Notes under the pieces: model-generated
Database searches by the model: none
Told to the model about the DNA's origin: nothing
What the model saw: only the letters and a program-made list of their open reading frames with translations
Shown here: positions 57,490 through 64,000 of the stretch, piece after piece
How the letters are laid out: each line of letters starts with the position of its first letter
How positions within the stretch are numbered: position 1 is the stretch's first letter
Made by a program: the position numbers and the translations under genes
Origin: Salticus scenicus
Taxonomy: Eukaryota > Arthropoda > Arachnida > Araneae > Salticidae
Assembly: GCA_963930645.1 (NCBI GenBank)
Contig: OZ005650.1
Coordinates: 234,512,188-234,576,187 of the forward strand
DNA length: 64,000 bases
Direction of reading: 5' to 3'

Positions 57490-59633
57490 ATAATGTTTCT
57501 TTCTTTCTTCTAATTCTTCTTCTTCTTCTTCTTCTTTTTTTTTCACTATGATTAACCATGTTAATTTATAACAAAATTGAATCTATAGGATAAATTATGT
57601 AGACAAGCTAAAATATTAAAAGAAAAGTGAATTCGAATTAATTGATGTACACTTAAGATTAATTTTACTTAAAAAGCTGAACAGTATATTAAATAAAATG
57701 AATTACATTATTTAAATACTTTAAATTTAGGGAAGAAAGAAATTCGAAACAGGAGAGAAAGATTTTTTTTTTTACACAGAAAATACTGTATTCCTTAATA
57801 ATTGTGTTAGTTTTGGAGAAATCATTAAATGAAGACTTTAAAAAATTACAAAAATAATGTGGCAAATTATTATTGTGGCACATTCCTTAATGTTATTTAG
57901 TAATAATTTAATTTAGAATTTAAGTACATATATATATATATATATATCTTTTGTAAATGTTTCTTTCTTTCTTTCTTCTTTTTTTTTTATTTTTATTTTT
58001 TTATTACCATGATTAACCATGTTAATCCATAATGAAATTTAATCCATAGAACAAATTCTGTAGACAAATTAAAATATTAAAAGAAAAAAAAGCAATTAAT
58101 TGATATACATTTAAAACTAATTTTACTTAAAAAGTTGAACAGTTTGTTAAATAAAATTAATTATATTATTTAAAGAAACACTTTAAATTTAGGAAATAAA
58201 GACATTTCAAACAGGATAGAAAACGCAAAATATTAACTTTTTTATTTTTTATTTATTTATTACTTTCTTTTACCCATAAGGGTTTTTAGGTTCAAATTTA
58301 CACACGTGAGTTTTTGTTATATTTACACGTTTTGAGGTGCCCAGTATCCGAAAATAATGTTTTTAGCGGTTGGTCTCTGTGTCTGTCTGTATGTGTGTTA
58401 TCAGCACATCTCAAGAACAAATAGTAGCAGAAATTCCAAACTCGGTATTCTAAATGTGTGTTATATAGGGATGCTACACTAAGCTTTTCGTTGATATGAA
58501 GCAAATGGTTCGTGTACACGGACACTCAAGAGTATTCAAATACATTACGTCTATGGGGGAAATTGCAGGTAAGTAGAGTTTAACATCTATAGACTGCACT
58601 AAACCAAATGAAATGAATAAATATTTTTAATACGCATAAAAACATGCCTCATGTAGAATATGGCAGGGAAATCATTCACTGTTCATTTACAGGGCTACAC
58701 AAAAGAAGTAGATTATAGTCCGACGATAGCTGAAAATTGATTGAAGTGCATTTCAGGTTGTGCCGTACATTATTATTATAGAATTATATTTAGGTGCATT
58801 ATGTGGTTTGTACATATTCTTCAAAATATATACAGGGTTGAAAATATTTAAGCGATAACATTATTTTTCATTGTTAGTGGATGTGCTTTACTATAATATT
58901 TCACCATGTCCAGGAAAACTGCTCAGTAATGTAAATGAATTCTTCATCGATATATGATAAATAACGCATGTTTTTAAGCTAAATATTCATCGATTGTTTT
59001 TGGTGTATTTCCACGTTTTGAGGTTTAGTGATTATCAAAGTCAAGATTTTTAAAGTTTGCTTATTATCTGTGTCTCTTAGAATAACTTAAAAAACGAATA
59101 AGTTGTATTTTCAAATTAATATAAATTCGTTGCTGGAAAAGTTTGATCAAGATTGATAAGTTTCAAGGAATGTTGCATGTGAAAGTTGTCTGAATAATTT
59201 TAAGTGAACTTTTATTTTTAATAAAAGTTTAGATTTAAATTATATATAAATGTAGGTGCAGTAAGGAAACGGGGAGTTGAGGGAGGGCCCTCACACAGAC
59301 CTATTTATCTCATAAAACTCTTTCGAAGTCTAATTTGAATTATTTTAACACAGGTTTACATAAAAGAACTAGTTATGTTGCCTTTTAATTTCCAACCTGT
59401 ATTTATAGTATTAAATTTTAGGGTAAGAGAAAGTCGTGTAAGTGACACACCAGATTAATATTATTATTATTATTTTTAAATTACACAGAAATTAGTGTAT
59501 TGTTTAATAATTGTGTCAGTTTTCCTGAAATAATAAAATTAACACTTTAAAAAAATTACAAAAATTAGGTAGCAAATTATTATTGTGACAGGTTGCTTAA
59601 TGTTTCTTAATGATAACTTAGTTTTGAATTTAC

Positions 59634-59690
<57 letters not shown>
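57490..59690 (+). repeat. Tandem duplication (~463-bp unit), second unit split by HINE-B
   Basis: Unit 1 is about 57490-57950 ('gattaaccatgttaat' at 57551). Unit 2 starts near 57953 ('gattaaccatgttaat' at 58012), is interrupted at about 58261, and resumes at about 59453 with 'ttacacagaaattagtgtat' and 'ttgtgtcagtttt', matching 57770-57935 of unit 1. Both units begin in a TTTC-rich tract and end in (TA)n. Confidence 0.75.
58262..59452 (+). mobile_element. HINE-like family B, most complete copy (1.19 kb)
   Basis: 5' ACTTTCTTTTACCCATAAGG; 'acacgttttgaggtgcccag'; GTCT/GT tract at 58373-58398; body with 'ttcgtgtacacggacactc' and 'ggaaattgcaggtaagtag'. The right sub-terminal repeat GGGTAAGAGAAAGT (59421-59434) is followed by CGTGTAAGTGACACACCAG, whose GTGT/ACAC arms can form the end hairpin. 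No protein. Its ends can be set because it interrupts a duplicated unit. Confidence 0.7.
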
Positions 59691-59694
<4 letters not shown>

Positions 59695-59756
59695 TAGATA
59701 TAGATATATATATACAGGTAGATAGATAGGTAGATAGATAGATAGATAGGGAAATA
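59637..59756 (+). repeat. Compound microsatellite (TA)n(GA)n(GATA)n
   Basis: TA for about 34 bases, GA for about 22, then GATA/TAGG variants to 59750. Alternating Tyr-Ile and Ser-Leu frames on the minus strand come from it. Confidence 0.95.
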
Positions 59757-59758
59757 TA

Positions 59759-59942
59759 CATTCGAACCTCGTTAACGTGAATCTCAAGGGAAGAAAAAAA
59801 TGTTCATGTTATCAGTAGTTTATGCTATCAATAACTAATCTTCATATAACTACACTGATATTAATTTTGACGGGGATTGTGGAAATAGTTCATGTGAAAA
59901 GTAATTCACGTTAAGCGTGTTCACGTTAAAGAGGTTCGACTG
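59759..59942. mobile_element. pogo/Tigger-type MITE, 184 bp
   Basis: Ends CATTCGAACCTCGTTAACGT and (complement of right end) CAGTCGAACCTCTTTAACGT, flanked by TA (59757-59758, 59943-59944). A second GTGAATTACTT/TTCACGTTA-like motif lies inside the right end. TCGAACCTC..TTAACG ends with TA targets are characteristic of pogo/Tigger elements. No coding. Confidence 0.85.
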
Positions 59943-59944
59943 TA

Positions 59945-60205
59945 AACCCTTTGTGGAGCAAGGTAAATTATGTTCATTATAGAAAATCTCCAGAATTCCG
60001 TACACGGCAAGAAGAAAAAAAAATGTAATTTTTCAGGTAAGATTTAAAAATTAAATTTTCTAGTAAAATTTGGGACACATTTTTGCAGCTTGAAAATACA
60101 ATAAGGTTGTATAAAAAGTGGATTTAAAAGTTCCCAGAATTTCATTATTTAGAATAAAGTAATTATACAAAAATCATTAAATGTAAAGTGTTTAAACATA
60201 ACGTG

Positions 60206-60241
<36 letters not shown>

Positions 60242-60695
60242 GAAAGTTTTTAATTAAATTTTCATTACAAATATTACAAATATTTTAACACAAATATTAA
60301 TTCATGTTGTAGAATTCAGTTTTGGAAAAATCTGAACGCTAGTTCCAGGCCATTGTGTAAATTCTAATTTATTTTCTGGATTGTAAAATAACACTGAAAA
60401 TATTACCGAATTAATAATTTGGTATCTTTTTTAACACGCTTTTATTAGCTACACCTGTATGTATGTTTGTATGATTGTATGTATAATGTATGTTTGTAAC
60501 CGCTCTGATAGCAAACAAAAATGTATATTGTAAAAAAAGACTTTCCCTAAGTGAACGCTGTGGCTGTGAGGTAAACCTCCGCGCTACGAACCTAAAAGTC
60601 TAGCGTTCGAGACCAACCAGGGGAGATTTTTTAAAAATGGTTTTTGTTTAATTCTAAATTATTTTAATTAAAGATTTAAATGTATGTAAATATTA
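59945..60695. other. Spacer, A run
   Basis: A run at 60209-60239. Nothing else recognised except the tRNA-like stretch at 60549-60625. Confidence 0.45.
60549..60625 (+). repeat. tRNA-like stretch (possible SINE head)
   Basis: 'gtggctgtgaggtaaacc' resembles a box A and 'gcgttcgagacc' a box B at normal spacing, but a full cloverleaf and matched acceptor stem could not be built. It may be the start of a tRNA-derived SINE or an eroded tRNA. Confidence 0.3.
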
Positions 60696-60755
60696 TGGTG
60701 TGTCACCTACACGATTTTCTCTTACCCTGCATTTTAATACTAAGATAGATATTTT
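60696..60755 (-). mobile_element. HINE-like family B 3'-end fragment
   Basis: Complement of the family B terminus: TGGTGTGTCACCTACACGAT, then TTTCTCTTACCCTGCATTTT. Only about 60 bp are present, so it is a truncated end. Confidence 0.65.
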
Positions 60756-61260
60756 GTGCTTTTTAGTTCACATTTCTATAAAAACGTGTTCTTTATTTTT
60801 TTTAAACTATAATAATATTATTATTATCAATTAAGAGTGTAACATTTTTTACTTTAGAAAAGCTGGAACAAATCTTAAATGCCATACGCTTTTTTAAATT
60901 AATTTTAATAAATAGAAAAATAAATTATCTCCGATTAAATCATACTCACTTTTCTTCTTTTACTATGTCATTTTAAGTTTATAAAATCTCTTTAAATAAA
61001 AGTAATTAAAAAATTGTTTTAAACCATTTTTTAAAAGTTAATTCATTTTTACACCTTTCTGAAGAATAAAAATATCAAGAAGAGAATAAAAAGCTATAAA
61101 CAGGAATAAAAATATCTTTTTTGAGTTATTTAAAAAAAGAAATTTTACTTTTATAAATAAAGTAAAACTTTATTGCTAGTAATACCCAGAAATATTATCA
61201 AATTTTTTCTAAAAAATGTAAGGGGTTTCCAAAATTGATCTTTATTCTTTAGTTACATTG

Positions 61261-61306
<46 letters not shown>

Positions 61307-61850
61307 TGCAAGTCTCTTTGTATAAATAATGACTGCAGAGTGCATTATATTTTTAGCAGATACTTAAAATATGAAATTTATAGGTATTAACTTTAATCAA
61401 ATAATTTTTTATGCCTGGTGTAACTGGTTTATCTTTTTAACCACTTAAAAATAACAATTTTAGTGCAAGTATCTAATTTAAAAAATATTTTGTGGTTTAA
61501 AATAAAAAGAAAAATTATGAAAATGCTTTATAAAAAGAAAGAGTTACACTGTTGAAGATGATTTGGTTATCAAATTTATATAATTTATTAAACATACTAA
61601 AATAATTTAAAGAAAAAATAAACTATTTGCTTATTTTCAATTTATCAAAAAATATATGATTTACTAAGGCCATGGGAAAAAAATATAAGGTCAATTAAAT
61701 AGCCAGTTAAACCAGGATTTATGCGAATTTCTTGGATGGGAAAGCAACAAAAATACAAAGTATGCAAATGGTTTATTAATTATAATACACTTTCATAAAA
61801 ATCTAATTTAAATTAATTGAACTTATTACCATATTAGATATTAATCTTAT
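60756..61850. other. Spacer with (TA)n
   Basis: (TA)n at 61265-61303. AT-rich sequence without recognised features. 61672-61720 is weakly similar to 61858-61900 (ggaaaaaa.tataag) and might belong to the transposon that follows. Confidence 0.4.
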
Positions 61851-61857
61851 TTGCTAG

Positions 61858-62640
61858 TGGAAAAAAGTATAAGATAGTCGAATTTTTTTGAGTGATATGC
61901 AAATTTTCTGCGGTCAGGTAAAGCACGAAATATAAAAGTTAACCTGACAACACATTTAGGGCTACTTTAATCTATCTGTATGCTATTGAAAGCGATGCCG
62001 AGGCAGAAGCAATATCCCGATGTAAGATGTAGGAAAATCCTAGAAATGAAAACAAGTGGAATGAGTGGTGCAGATATTTCCAGGTCTATCAGTAAGTCTA
62101 AAAAGATAGTCCATATTTTTTTTTAAATCATCGACAATGCAAGAGGCATGGAAGACCAACTGCACTGTCAAGGCGCAAAAAATCGACTGTTTTTCGATGG
62201 GTAAACGACAAAAATAATCTTCTTCTGAAATACTTCGTGCTTTAAGCCTACCTTGTATCAGCCAAATTATCCGCAATGATATTAGTTCTAACTTGGCAGC
62301 ACATTTCGCAAAATTAAAAACTCGACCACCCTTGGCAAAGAAGAATAAAACAATACGCTTACGATTTGTCAAAAAAAAATATGTTTCGCTTGGAATCAAA
62401 TGGAAAGATATAGTTTTTTTGTTTTGCATGAGAAAAAATTGAATTTGATAGGACAGACGCCTTTAAAAAATACTGGCACGATATTAAAAAAAAAAAAAAA
62501 AAAAAAGAAAGAAAGAAAAAGAAAAGAAAAGAAAAAGAAACCTTACTTTCCCAAGCAACAATGTGGGGATGGATCAGTAATGGTATGGGGAGCGCTTTGC
62601 TTCTAATAGATTTTTTTTTACCAATTGTGATAATTGATAC
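61858..62640 (+). mobile_element. Outer Tc1-like transposon relic, cut by a nested element
   Basis: Plus-strand coding remnants (61998-62605) of a Tc1-like transposase end abruptly at 62640 where another element is inserted; the remainder should continue right of the window. The left terminal repeat was not fixed (candidate near 61858). An A-rich tract (62487-62540) has expanded in the coding region. Confidence 0.6.
61998..62605 (+). pseudogene. Tc1-like transposase remnant, N-terminal half
   Basis: Begins MPRQKQYPDVRCRKILEMKT and continues GMSGADISRSISKSKKIV, a Tc1-type helix-turn-helix. Then come RHGRPTALS-like (GRPR motif) and linker traces in shifting frames, KKNKTIRLRFVKKKY with LGIKWKDIVF (the stretch before the first catalytic Asp), and, after the A-rich tract, GDGSVMVWGALCF (62565-62604). 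The usual FSDE motif has decayed. Many frameshifts; inactive. Confidence 0.7.
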
Positions 62641-62642
62641 TA

Positions 62643-63991
62643 CAGTCATTTGCAAAAATTTAAGACCACCCATGGAAAATTCATATTTAATTGAAATCCG
62701 CGAAAATAACAAACATATTTTACATATAAAAGAACAAAATAGACTGTACATGGTTATTTACTGTAATTAAAGTCAGTATTTTGTAGGGCCTCCTTTGTGT
62801 TTAATAACTTGTGTAGTCCTATTAGGCATGCTATAAATAAGACTCTTGCATAAAGCTTCAGAAATGTCTGTGCACAAGAAATTCTTTATTGCTTCAACAA
62901 GTGTCATAGCAGTGGATGGTTGCTTTTCCGCGACTTTTACTTTTCACAATACACCACAGATTCTCTATTGGATTTAAATCTGTGCTGTTATCTGGCCAGT
63001 CAAGCACTTTGATTTTCTGTGCCTTCAGATATTTCTTGACAATTTTCGCCTATGATATGGAGTCTCATCATGCATGAAAATTGAACATTTATGAAAGCGC
63101 ATGCGAAGTTTAAACTTCTTACGTAACAAATTAAGGTACTGCTTTCCGTTCATAGTGGTTTTAAGTGGCACAAAATAGAGACTAGCAGTACCGGACACAG
63201 ATATTGCATCCCATATCATTTGGCTTAGTAGATTTTTCACAGTTTGAATCTTATATCTCTCATCACATCTTTTTCCCCTTGGGCGGCGAACACTTTTAGC
63301 ACGTGAGGAAAATTGCTGCACACTTGACTCGACTCATCCGAAAATATGACCCTACTCTACAGCTGTACTGTCCAATTCTGATATTCTCTGGCGAATGTAA
63401 GTCGTTTCTTTTTCATACTTGGATTAAGTCGAGGTTTCCCTGCAAGTTTATGAACTGACAAACCAAAATCTTTGGCCAAACATCTTGAAATAGTACTCAA
63501 ACTTGCGATGGTGCCTTTTTTCAGCCAGAGAATGTCTAACAGTATAGCAAGAAGTTCTTGAAACTCGTACGACCATCCTTTTTATCACATGATGATCACA
63601 TGCATTCGTTTTTCTAGGGCGACCGCTTCTCTTAAGGTCTACAAATTTTCCTGAAATTTTAAATTTACTAATAACTTTATGCTATCTTGATCACATTTAC
63701 ACTCGAACTTATTTGACGTTCAGAAAATCCAATTTTATGCATGGTCAATATTTATGACCTTTTGTAAAAAAAGTGAAGGTTTTTTACCCATTACAATAAT
63801 TACACAACAGCACTGTTTACGACAAAATCCAATAAATATCTGGCGATAAACGTGCCGGGTACTTTTATTTATAGCAGTAGAATGCGTCTGATGCAAGCAG
63901 CACATGAGATGACACAATAATCTGCGCAAATGATGCAATGTGTTAAAATACTGAATTTCAGCTACTGGTCTTAAACTTTTGCAAATGACTC
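62643..63991 (-). mobile_element. Nested Tc1-like transposon, 1349 bp
   Basis: Inverted ends CAGTCATTTGCAAAAATTTA and (complement of right end) GAGTCATTTGCAAAAGTTTA, both continuing AGACC, flanked by TA (62641-62642, 63992-63993). It carries a minus-strand transposase pseudogene and interrupts the outer relic. Confidence 0.9.
62773..63742 (-). pseudogene. Tc1-like transposase, minus strand, broken
   Basis: From about 63742: GFSERQISSSVNV (HTH), then KRSGRPRKTNACDHHVIKRM with the GRPR motif, VRVSRTSCYTVRHSLAE, and later in one frame MIWDAISVSGTASLYFVP and LKTTMNGKQYLNLLRKKF. IFMHDETPYHRRK carries the second catalytic Asp, then KVAEKQPSTAMTLVEAIKNF, YSMPNRTTQVIKHKGGPTKY and stop (62775-62773). 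The first Asp region and the SPDLNP-E region lie in broken frames. Length agrees with ~330 residues. The starting Met is uncertain; homologues may start nearer 63797. Confidence 0.8.
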
Positions 63992-64000
63992 TAAAATGAA

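Noticed and set aside
62359..62751. 130-codon minus-strand frame
   Set aside because: Antisense to a transposase relic and to an A-rich tract.
1..64000. CRISPR arrays, operons or prokaryotic mobile islands
   Set aside because: The repeats are eukaryotic transposons and satellites; no cas genes, Shine-Dalgarno signals or dense coding.

Overview
The window is AT-rich eukaryotic DNA, most likely from an arthropod and possibly a chelicerate such as a spider. That guess rests on a split neuropeptide-receptor gene with a giant intron and on the mix of transposons: Tc1/mariner, pogo, hAT, Helitron and Helentron-like elements, foldbacks and many (TA)n arrays. There is no prokaryotic gene organisation, no CRISPR and no operon. 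Nearly all short open reading frames here are chance or repeat-derived.

Only one host protein gene can be supported. Two exons on the minus strand (31885-32100, then 309-459) encode TM3 end-TM4-ECL2 and TM5-ICL3 of a rhodopsin-family GPCR of tachykinin-receptor type. Their splice phases match, so the 31.4 kb between them is one intron. Exons for TM1-3 should lie at higher coordinates and those for TM6-7 below position 1; none was found in the window. One tRNA-Thr(UGU)-like gene lies at 35953-36025.

Layout. 0.7-7 kb: two copies of a Helentron-associated (HINE/DINE-1-like) family A, one split by a foldback element with hammerhead-like cores, plus a degenerate satellite. 8-10 kb: a 1.5-kb foldback. 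15-22.6 kb: three hAT-type elements with 8-bp target duplications, a TIR element with 32-bp internal repeats, and a pogo relic. 22.6-24.7 kb: a degenerate tandem repeat, then a nearly perfect 1.14-kb palindrome. 25.8-30.4 kb: a Tc1-like relic, another palindrome and Helitron ends. 33.6-40.6 kb: HINE family B copies, the tRNA, a TA-flanked TIR element and a Tc3-like transposon inserted in a family B copy. 41.5-48.3 kb: family C repeats, a mariner relic broken by a foldback, and a degenerate satellite. 48.9-52.8 kb: a 1.16-kb tandem duplication whose second copy holds two adjacent deletion-derivative transposons. 52.9-59.5 kb: HINE-A copy, nested TIR elements, an intact Helitron, and a tandem duplication interrupted by HINE-B. 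59.7-64 kb: a pogo-type MITE and two nested Tc1-like transposons.

The repeats form no pathway together. They record nested insertions, mostly inside one large intron. The most distinctive signals are the near-identical palindrome, the HINE-like families with precise ends, the split-core deletion transposons and the foldback with ribozyme-like cores. No new multi-gene system is evident. Coordinates of relic elements were read by eye and may be off by some bases.
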